Below are positions 50,356 through 59,705 of a DNA stretch of 64,000 bases, in pieces. The DNA is from an uncultured Acetatifactor sp. (GTDB taxonomy: Bacteria > Bacillota > Clostridia > Lachnospirales > Lachnospiraceae). How positions within the stretch are numbered: position 1 is the stretch's first letter; every line of letters starts with the position of its first letter. Under the pieces are notes generated by a model. That model was given only the letters and a program-made list of their open reading frames with translations. It searched no databases and was not told the DNA's origin. The position numbers were made by a program, and so were the translations under genes. The DNA is taken from NCBI GenBank assembly GCA_910585615.1, contig CAJUFO010000011.1, positions 8,633 to 72,632 on the forward strand, given 5' to 3'.

Positions 50356-50418
50356 GGCTTGTCCTTTCTCCCGGCTTTCATGTGGGGAAGGCTCGCTTAC
50401 ACAGGCCTTCCCCATACT

Positions 50419-51591
50419 TCAACGTTTCCTGGTATATCTGCGCAGCATAGGAATTTTATCATACATTGCCCGCAATGTATAGTCCAGTTCTTCCTGAGTG
50501 GTGTAAACGGAAAAGCTGAAGCGGATGGTGGATTCCAGCATAGGCTTTTCGATGCCAATGGCTTTCAGCGTAGCTGAGGGCTGGGGCTTCCTGGCGGCGC
50601 AGGCGCTCCCTGCTGACACATAGATTCCCTCCTCCTCCAGCGCGTGCAGCAGCACCTCGCTGCGCACGCCCTCCACCGACACGCTGACGATGTGGGGTGC
50701 CGTTCCGGCCCCGTCCGGTTCCCCTGGCAGCAGGCCGTTGATCTTCACGCCCTCCAGCTTTCTTGCGCCGTCACAGAAATATCTCTTGCACTGGTACAGA
50801 CGCTTTATATCATCCTCATAATGCGCATACAGAAGCTCCGCGGCCTTTGCGAAGCCAGCGGCTCCCGGCACATTGTCCGTGCCGGAGCGCAGGTTCATCT
50901 GCTGCCCCCCGCCGTGGATGATAGGCTGGATCTTCACCTGGCTGCCGATGTAGAGCAGCCCTATGCCCTTGGGCCCGTGAATCTTGTGCCCGCTGGCGGA
51001 CAGCAGGTCGATGCCCATGCGCTTGGGATAGATTTTTGTCTTTCCGAAGCCCTGCACCGCGTCCACATGGAAGAGGGTGTGGGGGTTCATGCGCTTCACC
51101 AGCCCTGCAGCCTCCCCGATGGGCTGGATGGATCCGATCTCATTGTTGGTATGCATGATGGACACCAGAATCGTCTCCTGCGTCATGGCCTGCCCCAGAT
51201 CCTCCAGAGATATACGTCCCCAGGCATCCACCGGCAGATAGGTCACCCGGAAGCCCTCTGATTCCAGATACCGCATGGTATTCAGGATGGCGGGATGCTC
51301 AATCTGGGTGGTGATCAGATGCCTCCCCCTCCTGGCACCCGCTCTGGCGCAGCCAATCAGTGCCATGTTGTCCGATTCCGTCCCCCCGGAAGTGAAGAAA
51401 ATCTCCTTTTCGTTCACTTTCAAAATTCTGCCGAAGGTCTCTTTTGCGCTTCTGAGATATTGCTCTGCCTGTACTCCCTTCATATGGAGGCTGGACGGAT
51501 TGCCGTAATCCTCGCACATAATCTTACGCATCAGCTCCGCCACCTCCGGGAAGACTCTGGTGGTGGCGGAATTGTCCAGATATATTTCCAT
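50419..51591 (-). CDS. cysteine desulfurase (NifS/IscS family)
   Basis: PLP enzyme that supplies persulfide sulfur. PLP lysine in SASGHKIHGPKGIG, catalytic cysteine in GSACAARKP, and the N-terminal MEIYLDNSATTRVFPEVAEL. 390 residues. Paired with thiI, so it is probably the dedicated sulfur donor for tRNA thiolation, like NifZ in Bacillus, and not the general Fe-S scaffold enzyme. Confidence 0.93.
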   Translation of the reverse strand: MEIYLDNSATTRVFPEVAELMRKIMCEDYGNPSSLHMKGVQAEQYLRSAKETFGRILKVNEKEIFFTSGGTESDNMALIGCARAGARRGRHLITTQIEHPAILNTMRYLESEGFRVTYLPVDAWGRISLEDLGQAMTQETILVSIMHTNNEIGSIQPIGEAAGLVKRMNPHTLFHVDAVQGFGKTKIYPKRMGIDLLSASGHKIHGPKGIGLLYIGSQVKIQPIIHGGGQQMNLRSGTDNVPGAAGFAKAAELLYAHYEDDIKRLYQCKRYFCDGARKLEGVKINGLLPGEPDGAGTAPHIVSVSVEGVRSEVLLHALEEEGIYVSAGSACAARKPQPSATLKAIGIEKPMLESTIRFSFSVYTTQEELDYTLRAMYDKIPMLRRYTRKR

Positions 51592-51770
51592 GCTCTTGCT
51601 CCTTTATCAAGCAGACGCCCCCGGCCCTGTGCCGCGCCGTTTCCCCTGCAGTCCAGAATCGGAGACGTTCATCGACTTATACTATCATATGCGGGGACTT
51701 CTGTCTCTGTCCCTGCGGCCCGGCCGCCAAAAGCCAGATTCTGTTTCCGCAGCAGTGCGCGGCGCTGCTC

Positions 51771-52517
51771 TTACGCCTCCAGCAGATACGTCATCCAGGC
51801 CAGCACGGCAAGTCCCGCAGTCTCCGTCCGCAGGATCCGCTTTCCCAGCGTAATCGGCCGGATGCCGCTCTCCTGTGCGAGGCCGATCTCTGTCTCCGCA
51901 AAGCCGCCCTCCGGGCCTATGAACACCGCCACGCTCTGCCCCGGCCGGATGCCCTCCAGCAGCTTTCTGGTGCAGGCCATGTCCTCCGCCAGCTCGTAAG
52001 GAATCAAGGCCACATCCATCTGTGACGCTTTTTCCACCGCCCGGGCAAATGACAACACTTCTGTCACTTCCGGGACAATGGCCCTCTTGCTCTGCTTGGC
52101 GGCTGCCTCCGCGATGCCCTGCCACCGAATCCTTTTCGCGGCGGCCTTTTTGTCGTCCAGCTTCACCACGCAGCGGCTGGCGGCCACCGGTATCACCTGA
52201 TGGACGCCCAGCTCCACAGCCTTCTGGACGATGAATTCCATCTTGTCCGCCTTGGGAAGCCCCTGGAACAGGTAGATTTGTGCCGGGAGCTCCACCTGGT
52301 CCTCTTTGATGAAGCGCAGCTCGCACAGGATCTCGTCCCCGTCAATGGAAAGGACGGCGCAGCGGTACTCCCTGCAGTCCTGGCCGCTTCTGACGGCAAT
52401 CTCCTCTCCCACGCGCATGCGCAGGACGTTTCTGATATGGTTCACGTCCTCGCCCCTAATCATGACACGTCTGTCAGGTATATTGATTTGTACCGGATCC
52501 ACAAAAAACTGATACAT
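51771..52517 (-). CDS. rsmE: 16S rRNA m3U1498 methyltransferase RsmE
   Basis: SPOUT-fold methyltransferase. N-terminal PUA-like domain, then the knot motifs VAVFIGPEGGFAETEIGL and ITLGKRILRTETAGLAVLA. The start at 52517 (MYQFFVDPVQI) gives 248 residues and follows GGAGAGGA. It lies downstream of prmA, the usual order in Firmicutes. Confidence 0.94.
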   Translation of the reverse strand: MYQFFVDPVQINIPDRRVMIRGEDVNHIRNVLRMRVGEEIAVRSGQDCREYRCAVLSIDGDEILCELRFIKEDQVELPAQIYLFQGLPKADKMEFIVQKAVELGVHQVIPVAASRCVVKLDDKKAAAKRIRWQGIAEAAAKQSKRAIVPEVTEVLSFARAVEKASQMDVALIPYELAEDMACTRKLLEGIRPGQSVAVFIGPEGGFAETEIGLAQESGIRPITLGKRILRTETAGLAVLAWMTYLLEA

Positions 52518-52670
52518 TCCTCTCTCCTGTGGGCCGTCCGGTCTTTTGCCCCCGGACACCGAAAGCTTCTTCCCTCTCATCCCGTCGCGCCGATGCAGCC
52601 GCTATGGCCAATCCACGGGAGAGCACCCTCTCCGCAACGTCATTTCCACACTTTCTGTCATGACGAACGA

Positions 52671-53663
52671 TTAACGGGCCGTCAGCCTGGCCGTGACGCT
52701 GACCCATTCTCCCTGACGGTTCACCTCCAGCACCTGAAAACCCGCGGCTTCCACAGCCTCCACCACGGTGGCCTCCTTGTCGTCTATGATGCCGGAAGTG
52801 ATGTAGATGCCGTTTGGCTTCAGCTGGTCTACAATCACAGGGGTCAGCGGCACCAGCACGTCCGCCAGGATATTGGCCACGACGATATCATACTGTCCGT
52901 AGCCCACTCTGTCCTGTACAGACTTATCCGTGATGATATTGCCAATCAACAGCTCGAACCGGGAAGGATCGATGCCGTTGGCCTCGGAGTTCGCTGCCAC
53001 CGCCTCCACCGCACATTCGTCCAGATCCGTGCCCACAGCATGCCCCGCACCGAACATCAGGGACAGAATCGACAGGATGCCGCTGCCCGTCCCCACGTCC
53101 AGAACCATCGCGCCGGGTGCCATGTATCTGCGAAGCTGCCGCACGCACAGCTGGGTGGTCTCGTGCATCCCCGTGCCGAAAGCCGTCCCCGGATCGATGT
53201 GCAGCACCATCCGGCCCTCATCCTCTACTTTTATGTCCTCCCAGGAAGGGATCACCAGGATATCGTCTATATAGAACTGGTGGAAATACTGCTTCCAGTT
53301 GTTGATCCAGTCGATGTCCTCCGTCTCGTCCACCGCAACGCTGCCCTCGCCGATATCGCTAAACTGCCGCAGCTCCTCCAGCTCTCTCCGCAGCTTTTCC
53401 AGAATGGCCTCCTCCTCCGTGGGCTCTCCGCAGACCATGAGCTTTCCGTCCTCCCCCACCTCCACGAAAAAGCTTAGATACGCGATTCCATCGTCCTTTG
53501 GCCCCTCCGGCAGGATGTCCACGAACATCCGCTCCTTCTCCAGGGCGGTCAGGGGCACTTTATCCTCAATCTGGGCGCCCTCCAGGCCTATGTCATAGAG
53601 GGTGCTGATAATGATGTCCTCCGCATCCGTTATGGTCTTTACCTTAAACTTCTTCCACTTCAT
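52671..53663 (-). CDS. prmA: ribosomal protein L11 methyltransferase PrmA
   Basis: SAM-dependent methylation of L11. The catalytic domain shows GTAFGTGMHETTQLCVRQL, VLDVGTGSGILSILSLMFG and DIVVANILADVLVPL (the NxL/VANI motif). 330 residues, slightly longer than the E. coli enzyme because of the N-terminal domain. It overlaps the upstream membrane-protein gene by 20 bases. Confidence 0.94.
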   Translation of the reverse strand: MKWKKFKVKTITDAEDIIISTLYDIGLEGAQIEDKVPLTALEKERMFVDILPEGPKDDGIAYLSFFVEVGEDGKLMVCGEPTEEEAILEKLRRELEELRQFSDIGEGSVAVDETEDIDWINNWKQYFHQFYIDDILVIPSWEDIKVEDEGRMVLHIDPGTAFGTGMHETTQLCVRQLRRYMAPGAMVLDVGTGSGILSILSLMFGAGHAVGTDLDECAVEAVAANSEANGIDPSRFELLIGNIITDKSVQDRVGYGQYDIVVANILADVLVPLTPVIVDQLKPNGIYITSGIIDDKEATVVEAVEAAGFQVLEVNRQGEWVSVTARLTAR

Positions 53664-55218
53664 GATGGCCTCCTCTCCTCAACCTTTCCTCGCACAGCCC
53701 CAGCACCAGGAAGAGAAACGGCGCGTTCAGCACCTGCTGGAAGCTGATTAGGGAATGGGCTCCGTACATGGCAATGGCCAGCAGCCCTACCCAAAGCTCA
53801 TAGCTGTCCGCCTTTCCCCCGGCTCCGCCGCCCCCACTCTCTTCTTCACCGCCCTGGCCTGTACGGATGCCGCGCCAGCAGCGGTACAATCCAATCAGGA
53901 ATATGGCCAGATAGCTCACTGTCCCAAATATTCCCACGTTACACAGTTGGCTCAAGAATTCGTTATGGGCATTGGTATAGACGGCGTTCTCCCAATGGTC
54001 TCCCTTCCAGACATCAGAGCCCGCCCCCAGTCTGTTGAACACCGCCTCCCCATAGCAGTCCGGCCCGGCCCCCAGCAGCCTGTCCTTGACATCCGCTGCC
54101 TCAAAGCTCTCCAGCGCGATTCGCCACAGGAAGCCCCTGCCGTTGCCGAAGCTGTCGTCGATTCCCCTGCCAAGAAGGAAAATCAGCACGGCTGACATAC
54201 AGACTCCTATGCCCCCGAGAAGCACCGCCTTTCCAAGCCTGCCCGGACGCCTTCCGTCTAAAATCCGCCCTTTTCTCCAAAGCCAGACATAAGCCGTCAC
54301 GCATATGCCACCGGCAATCAGCCAGACATGCCAGCCCACACGTCCGTATATATTGCCATCCAATACCACTGCTGCCTTATTTCCCCGAATCTTCATCAGG
54401 TATCCCATGATCGGCATACAGAAAAAGAAGCCGGTCAGGAGCCCGCACACCCTTTTCAGCACTGCCAGGCGTCCCCACCCTAAAAACAGGCAGGATGCCA
54501 CACAGACCATCAGAATCAGCCAGCCGCCCTGGCTGCCCTGTATTGCCAGCAGCACAAAAGCCGCCACTGCCCCCACATAGAGCATCGCCTCGAGCCATAT
54601 CCTTTCTTCCTGCAGAAAATGAACTGCAAAAAAAGCCAGCGCCACGCTGTAATAACCGCACAGCCAATTGATGTTCCCTAACGTGGACAGCATATGGCTG
54701 TACTCCCAATCCCGATAGTTCCAGTACACCAGCAGCTTAAGCGGGTCTATCCCCAGACGGTGCAGCAAACCGAACAGCGTCACCAGGAAAAGCGCGATTT
54801 CCCCCAGGTACAGCGGCCAGCGCGCTCCGTCATATCCTCTGGATATGACGAAATAGATTCCCACGAACAGCAGTTGGGAGAACGCCCCCATATACCAGCC
54901 GCCATAACCCTTCCAGGCAAGCTGTCCATAATCGCTCAGGAGCGCTGACAGCACCACGATAATTCCATAGGCGGCCATTGCCAGATCCATCATGCTGACA
55001 GCCTTCCGCCATTTTCTGAAACTGCGCATATCCGTACCGCAGATTCCCACCACCAGCCAAAGCCCCAGACAGAGGCAAGAGACATTCTTGAACAGCATAT
55101 ACTTGGTATCGCCCAAATTCCAGTAGCCTTCCCCGGTATACAGAGGCAGCGCCACCAACAGCGCCACCATATACAATTTGCATAAGAGACTCAGAAATTC
55201 CTTCTTTCCGCTTTTCAT
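53644..55218 (-). CDS. O-antigen ligase/polymerase-like membrane protein
   Basis: Multi-spanning membrane protein of 524 residues with about 11-12 hydrophobic segments, and a large loop holding the Wzy/WaaL-type signature YTNAHNEFLSQLCNVGIFG before the last helices. Family members join or polymerise glycans on the outer face of the membrane. In a Gram-positive this fits a surface polysaccharide or teichoic-acid-like glycan. It is not in a glycan cluster; it overlaps prmA by 20 bases. Confidence 0.78.
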   Translation of the reverse strand: MKSGKKEFLSLLCKLYMVALLVALPLYTGEGYWNLGDTKYMLFKNVSCLCLGLWLVVGICGTDMRSFRKWRKAVSMMDLAMAAYGIIVVLSALLSDYGQLAWKGYGGWYMGAFSQLLFVGIYFVISRGYDGARWPLYLGEIALFLVTLFGLLHRLGIDPLKLLVYWNYRDWEYSHMLSTLGNINWLCGYYSVALAFFAVHFLQEERIWLEAMLYVGAVAAFVLLAIQGSQGGWLILMVCVASCLFLGWGRLAVLKRVCGLLTGFFFCMPIMGYLMKIRGNKAAVVLDGNIYGRVGWHVWLIAGGICVTAYVWLWRKGRILDGRRPGRLGKAVLLGGIGVCMSAVLIFLLGRGIDDSFGNGRGFLWRIALESFEAADVKDRLLGAGPDCYGEAVFNRLGAGSDVWKGDHWENAVYTNAHNEFLSQLCNVGIFGTVSYLAIFLIGLYRCWRGIRTGQGGEEESGGGGAGGKADSYELWVGLLAIAMYGAHSLISFQQVLNAPFLFLVLGLCEERLRRGGHHEVEEV

Positions 55219-55263
55219 GCCACAAGTATGCCCTTTCTCCTATTTCCGTTTCCCATCTATGGC

Positions 55264-56082
55264 TCAGCTTTCCTTTCCCAGCATTTGTAAACGCTCCCGG
55301 GGCGATATTCCCAACCGCTTACGAAACACCCTGGAAAAATACAGGGGATCGCGGAAGCCACACAGCGACGCGATATCCTGTACGCTGGTAAAGCCCTGCT
55401 CCATCAGGGTACAGGCATGCTGTATCCGCACCATATTCAGATATTCCGCCACCCCGATATGCAGCCTTTCCTTAAATACACCTGATACGTATTTCCGGTG
55501 GTATCCGAGGGCCTCTCCTATTTTCTCCAGGCTCAGCTCCATGTCCGAAAAATTATCGTCAATATATCGTTTTATCCTTTCTGCGGAATCGCTTTTCCCT
55601 CTCTCTGTCCTCTCATCCTCCAGAATCCGGCCGCCCAGCACGGAAAAAGTGTACAGCAACACGCTTTCGCTGCGCAGCTCCCTCATCATCGAACCGGCCC
55701 TGAGGGAATCCATCCAAAAATCCCCCACCTCGCCAAAGTTCGGAAAAACGCAGTTCTGCCCGCTTATCTTCAACCTGTCCATAATCATGTTGGCTCTGGA
55801 GCCGATGTAGCTGATATAGATATGCTCGAGTCCGCCGGTATCCTCGATGGCAAATGGCACTGCCGGCAATACGAAAAAAAGTTCCCCCTCCTCCAAGGGC
55901 CAGCATCGGCCCGGCATGTGCAGGATCCCACTCCCTCTTGCCACGTAATGCATCCGATAGACAGAATGGCTCCTCATTCCCTCGAACTTCTGTCCCCTGG
56001 TCTCCAAAACGAAGTTGATGACATGAATGGCGTCATAATCTCTGCCACAGGGCATGAAATGACAGATATTCCTATCCTCCAT
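55264..56082 (-). CDS. AraC family transcriptional regulator
   Basis: Cupin-like N-terminal sensor domain (RGSGILHMPGRCWPLEEGEL) and a C-terminal double HTH (LSLEKIGEALGYHRKYVSGV; TSVQDIASLCGFRDPLYFSR). Start at 56082 with AGGAGG 5 bases upstream. It is divergent from the Gfo/Idh oxidoreductase gene, and the 200-base gap between them is the likely shared control region, so it probably activates that gene in response to a sugar or sugar-derived compound. Confidence 0.9.
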   Translation of the reverse strand: MEDRNICHFMPCGRDYDAIHVINFVLETRGQKFEGMRSHSVYRMHYVARGSGILHMPGRCWPLEEGELFFVLPAVPFAIEDTGGLEHIYISYIGSRANMIMDRLKISGQNCVFPNFGEVGDFWMDSLRAGSMMRELRSESVLLYTFSVLGGRILEDERTERGKSDSAERIKRYIDDNFSDMELSLEKIGEALGYHRKYVSGVFKERLHIGVAEYLNMVRIQHACTLMEQGFTSVQDIASLCGFRDPLYFSRVFRKRLGISPRERLQMLGKES

Positions 56083-56283
56083 GGTCTCCTCCTCCGCTCT
56101 TCCGCGCCGAATCGTCACATCCTATCATATCCTTTCAAGGCTGTTCTGTCAACAATAAGGCTCTCATTTTCCGAAAATGCGCATGACTTTATTCCATATA
56201 TATAAGGATATAATCCATTGTCATTTTCCGGGAAACATGATATTCTCCCCTTATCACATTATCAGAGACAGGAGGGCATACTT

Positions 56284-57582
56284 ATGAAGAAAATCAGAAT
56301 CGGCGTATTCGGCGCCGGGCGCGGCTCCAGCATGATCAACTACTGTAAAGCCGCAGACCATGCGCAGCTGGCGGCCATCTGCGACAAATGGGAGGAAGGC
56401 CTGCGGCGCCATAAAGAGCGCAGCCCTGAAATGGACATCGCCTATTACACGGATTTCGATGAATTCATCAGGCACGATATGGATGCCGTGATCCTGGCCA
56501 ATTACGCCAATGAGCATGCCCCCTTTGCCATTCAGGCCATGAAGGCAGGCAAGCACGTCTTCTCGGAGGTGCTCCCGGTGCAGACCATGAAGGAGGCTGT
56601 GGAGCTGATCGAGACCGTGGAAGAGACAGGCATGACCTATGCCTATGGGGAGAACTATTGCTATATGTCAGCCCCCTATGAGATGCGCAGGCTCTACCGG
56701 GAGGGCGCCATCGGGGAGTTCGAGTACGGCGAAGGCGAATATGTGCACAACTGCGAGCCCATCTGGCCTGGTATCACCTACGGCGAAAGGGACCACTGGC
56801 GCAACAATATGTATTCCACCTTCTACTGCACCCATTCCATCGGCCCCCTCATCCACATGACAGGGCTGCGCCCTGTATCCGTCACCGGCTTCGAGGGACA
56901 TAAGAACGAAAGGGGCCTGCGCAAGGGCAGCAAGGGCGGCGCCTTCGGCATGGAAACGATCACCTTGGAGAACGGCGGCATCATAAAGAGCATCCACGGC
57001 GAGCTCTACCGCAATTCCGTCTGGTACTGCGCCTACGGCTCCAAGGGCAGCATGGAATCCGCCAGGGAGGGCGCTTCCCCGGACGGCGTGGAACGCATCT
57101 ACGTCCATGCGGATTCCTTCTCCGGAGCCTATGACGATGCCGTCCGGCAGGATTACATCCCGATACGGCAAATGGAGGGTTCCGGTAAGGACTTTGGCCA
57201 CGGCGGTTCCGACTTCTATACCATGTATAATTTCATCGAAAGGCTCCTGGGCAACGAAGACGCGGATATCATAGACGTGTATGAGGCCCTGGATATGTTC
57301 TTGCCTGGAATGTTCGCCTACCGCTCCATCTTAAAAGGCGGCATCCCCATGGAGATACCCGACCTGCGCGACCCCGCAGTGCGCGAGCTCTACCGCAACG
57401 ACACGGCCTGCACGGATTCCAAGGCTGCCGGCGACATGCTCCTCCCCACCATGTCCACGGGCACGCCGGAAATCGACGACGCGGTGTACACCCTGATGCG
57501 GGAAAAATGGCTGGAAGACCTGCAATCCGACCACGGCTATACCGCCGCCACCTTTTCACAGAGTAGCAAAAAAGAGGAGTAG
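56284..57582 (+). CDS. Gfo/Idh/MocA family oxidoreductase
   Basis: NAD(P)-dependent dehydrogenase of sugars or sugar derivatives. Rossmann start KIRIGVFGAGRGSSMINY, an acceptor region where EKP is replaced by SEVLPVQTMKEAVELIE, and an AYGENYCYMSAPYEMRR segment. 432 residues. The start at 56284 follows AGGAGG; upstream in-frame codons are not part of the fold. Probably controlled by the divergent AraC gene. Substrate unknown. Confidence 0.88.
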   Translation: MKKIRIGVFGAGRGSSMINYCKAADHAQLAAICDKWEEGLRRHKERSPEMDIAYYTDFDEFIRHDMDAVILANYANEHAPFAIQAMKAGKHVFSEVLPVQTMKEAVELIETVEETGMTYAYGENYCYMSAPYEMRRLYREGAIGEFEYGEGEYVHNCEPIWPGITYGERDHWRNNMYSTFYCTHSIGPLIHMTGLRPVSVTGFEGHKNERGLRKGSKGGAFGMETITLENGGIIKSIHGELYRNSVWYCAYGSKGSMESAREGASPDGVERIYVHADSFSGAYDDAVRQDYIPIRQMEGSGKDFGHGGSDFYTMYNFIERLLGNEDADIIDVYEALDMFLPGMFAYRSILKGGIPMEIPDLRDPAVRELYRNDTACTDSKAAGDMLLPTMSTGTPEIDDAVYTLMREKWLEDLQSDHGYTAATFSQSSKKEE

Positions 57583-57654
57583 TTCTTGATTCGAATACGT
57601 AGGGAACCCTGCCAGGGGCATCCGCAGCAGGAAACCTGATGCCCAATAGCCTCT

Positions 57655-58521
57655 TCAATGGCCGTGGCCGGATCTGTGGCCGTGGCCGTTTTCTTCATCC
57701 GTCATTTCACCCTCCGTTTCACTGCCAGCGCCGGCATCATTTTCGGTCTCATATCCGTCCCCGGACTCCACCCCATAGCCACTTCCGTGCTCTGTCCCAT
57801 GACCGTTTCCATGATTGCCGCCGTGCTCGTGCTCCTCAATCCTGCCGTGGATCTGGGACATGCTCATGTCATGGCAGTCCTGTGCCGTGAGGTCGGGCTC
57901 ATACCGGAGCAGAATCTGGTAGGCCAGATACTTTCCCAGAGAGAGTCCGTTCTCATGGGCCTCCCCCACCAGGCTCATATCCGCCCGGACGCTGACCCCT
58001 CCATGCTCCACACAGCCGGAAGATCGGGAGATGTCCTCCAGCAGCCGCTCCTCCTTCGGCAGGCTGTCCGTGGCCACCGTAAAGGTCAGCGCCCCGTCCT
58101 GGGTCAGGTAGGGCTGCATTCCGTCACTGCCCATAATTTGCTCAATGGCATCCTCATAACGCATCCCCCGCACCGAAACGCTTTCCATCACCCTCTCCCC
58201 GTCCTCATTGTAGGCCCTGCCGGATATGACCCTGTCCAGGCGATTCAGCTCCAGCTCCAGGGAAGGATTCACGTCGATGCTGACATAGGCCACGGGCATC
58301 CACAGCAGGGCGTAGGAGCCTATGCACAAAAACAATGCGGCCATGGCGCAGGCCGCCCCCAATGCCAGCCGGTATCCGGGCCGTGACAACCGTTTCCCTG
58401 CGCCGCGCTGGCTCTCTCTCGTCCTGGCCTTCCGCAGGAAGTCTTTTGTGGAGGCCTTCAGCCCCTCACCTGCCCGCACGCAGTCGAAAGCTTTCCCGAT
58501 TCTGTTCTCCTGCCTCATCAC
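57655..58521 (-). CDS. RsgI-like membrane anti-sigma factor with His-rich tail
   Basis: Cytoplasmic N-terminal part, one membrane helix near residues 52-72 (GAACAMAALFLCIGSYALLW), and an extracellular domain whose YVSIDVNPSLELELNRLDRV start is typical of RsgI. The last 70 residues are unusually His/Gly/Glu-rich (several HGNGH- and HGHRSGHGH-like runs) and could bind metal ions. It overlaps the ECF sigma gene by 4 bases, so it is that factor's anti-sigma. The signal is unknown; metal is the obvious candidate. Confidence 0.82.
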   Translation of the reverse strand: MMRQENRIGKAFDCVRAGEGLKASTKDFLRKARTRESQRGAGKRLSRPGYRLALGAACAMAALFLCIGSYALLWMPVAYVSIDVNPSLELELNRLDRVISGRAYNEDGERVMESVSVRGMRYEDAIEQIMGSDGMQPYLTQDGALTFTVATDSLPKEERLLEDISRSSGCVEHGGVSVRADMSLVGEAHENGLSLGKYLAYQILLRYEPDLTAQDCHDMSMSQIHGRIEEHEHGGNHGNGHGTEHGSGYGVESGDGYETENDAGAGSETEGEMTDEENGHGHRSGHGH

Positions 58522-59039
58522 AGATCACCTCCCAGTGCTTCCTTCAGCATTGTCCGTCCCCGGGACAAGAGCGAATAGACCGTATTTTCCTTTTTGCCCA
58601 GGATGCGGCCAATCTCCCCGGCCGAGTAGCCCTCGTAATAATGCAGGTAGATGGCGTCCTTGTACTTTACCGGCAGGGCCAATACCGCCTCCAGCACCTC
58701 GTGCTGCTCGGGCGGAATCGATGCCTCCTCCGCCAGCTCCTCCAAGGGCAGGGTCCTGTGGCGGAAAAAGCTTTTCAGATAATCCCGGCAGGCATTCAGG
58801 GTGACGCGGATGAACCACGCCTTCTCATGCTCCGGGCCTTCAAAGCTCCCTTCATACAGCAGATATTTTAAAAATACTGTCTGGAAGACATCCTCCGTGT
58901 CGGCAGCATTCTTCAGATGACAAAGACAAATTCGTCTTATCATGTCCGAATACCGCTCCACCGCACGGTCTACCTCAATTTCGCTGCGCACTGCTCCACC
59001 GCCTTTGCCGCCTCTGTAATGACTGCCGTACATCCCCAT
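58518..59039 (-). CDS. ECF-type RNA polymerase sigma factor
   Basis: Sigma-70 family factor with region 2 (DMIRRICLCHLKNAADTEDV, FQTVFLKYLL) and region 4 HTH (YYEGYSAGEIGRILGKKENT). At 173 residues it is of extracytoplasmic-function size. The start is uncertain: a GTG further in is possible. It lies between a secreted His-rich protein gene (upstream) and its anti-sigma gene (downstream, 4-base overlap). Confidence 0.9.
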   Translation of the reverse strand: MGMYGSHYRGGKGGGAVRSEIEVDRAVERYSDMIRRICLCHLKNAADTEDVFQTVFLKYLLYEGSFEGPEHEKAWFIRVTLNACRDYLKSFFRHRTLPLEELAEEASIPPEQHEVLEAVLALPVKYKDAIYLHYYEGYSAGEIGRILGKKENTVYSLLSRGRTMLKEALGGDL

Positions 59040-59093
59040 CCCTATGCCGCAAAAAGGACTGCCGCACAGTACGGCAATCCTCGCTTCTTACCT

Positions 59094-59606
59094 TTAATGA
59101 TGGCTGCGGCCATGATGACCGGAGCCGTGGCATCCTCCTCCGTAGCTGCCGGAGCAGCCGTTCCATTCCCTGTGATGCCCGCCGTAGCCCCCGTTACCGC
59201 CGTAATAGGGGGAGCCTGTGCCATAGGCTGCCCCGTCGAATCCGTATACTGCCTGGGGCTGCGCCTGTGCCGCCGTAGCCGCCTGGGGCTGGCTCTCCGT
59301 CGCTGCACCTGCTGCCGGCTGGCTCCCCGCCGCTGTATTAGCGCCCTGGGCCGCCCCGTCTCCGCCGTGGCAGTACTCCCAATTGTCGCAGACCCCGCTC
59401 ACATCGATGCCCCAGTAAGCGCAATCCTGCCCGCCGCCATAGCAGAACAGATGATGTCCGCCCTCATGGCTCCCTCTGTACTGGCACAGACCGCTTCCCT
59501 GAATCACCCTGCCCGCGCAGGTCCCGTGATGCCCTGCGGAAACGGTCATGCCCATGGACAGCGTCAGCACAAGGGTTGCCCCCATTGAAATGATTCTCTT
59601 CTTCAT
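59094..59606 (-). CDS. secreted His/Gly/Cys-rich protein
   Basis: Signal peptide MKKRIISMGATLVLTLSMGM, then a Cys-containing region (HHGTCAGRVIQGSGLCQYRG; HHLFCYGGGQDCAYWG), an Ala/Gln-rich linker and a C-terminal Tyr/Gly/His run ending GGGCHGSGHHGRSHH. Composition suggests metal binding and disulfide formation outside the cell. The start at 59606 has GGAGG about 9 bases upstream. It heads the sigma/anti-sigma operon and is a likely target of that sigma factor. No family recognised. Confidence 0.75.
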   Translation of the reverse strand: MKKRIISMGATLVLTLSMGMTVSAGHHGTCAGRVIQGSGLCQYRGSHEGGHHLFCYGGGQDCAYWGIDVSGVCDNWEYCHGGDGAAQGANTAAGSQPAAGAATESQPQAATAAQAQPQAVYGFDGAAYGTGSPYYGGNGGYGGHHREWNGCSGSYGGGCHGSGHHGRSHH

Positions 59607-59705
59607 CCTTCCATACCTCCATTCCGATGATGCCGTTGTTTTCATGTCTTTACTTATAATACGACAGACCGGAAGGAAACCTTGCATCTGTATCGCAAAA
59701 AAATT

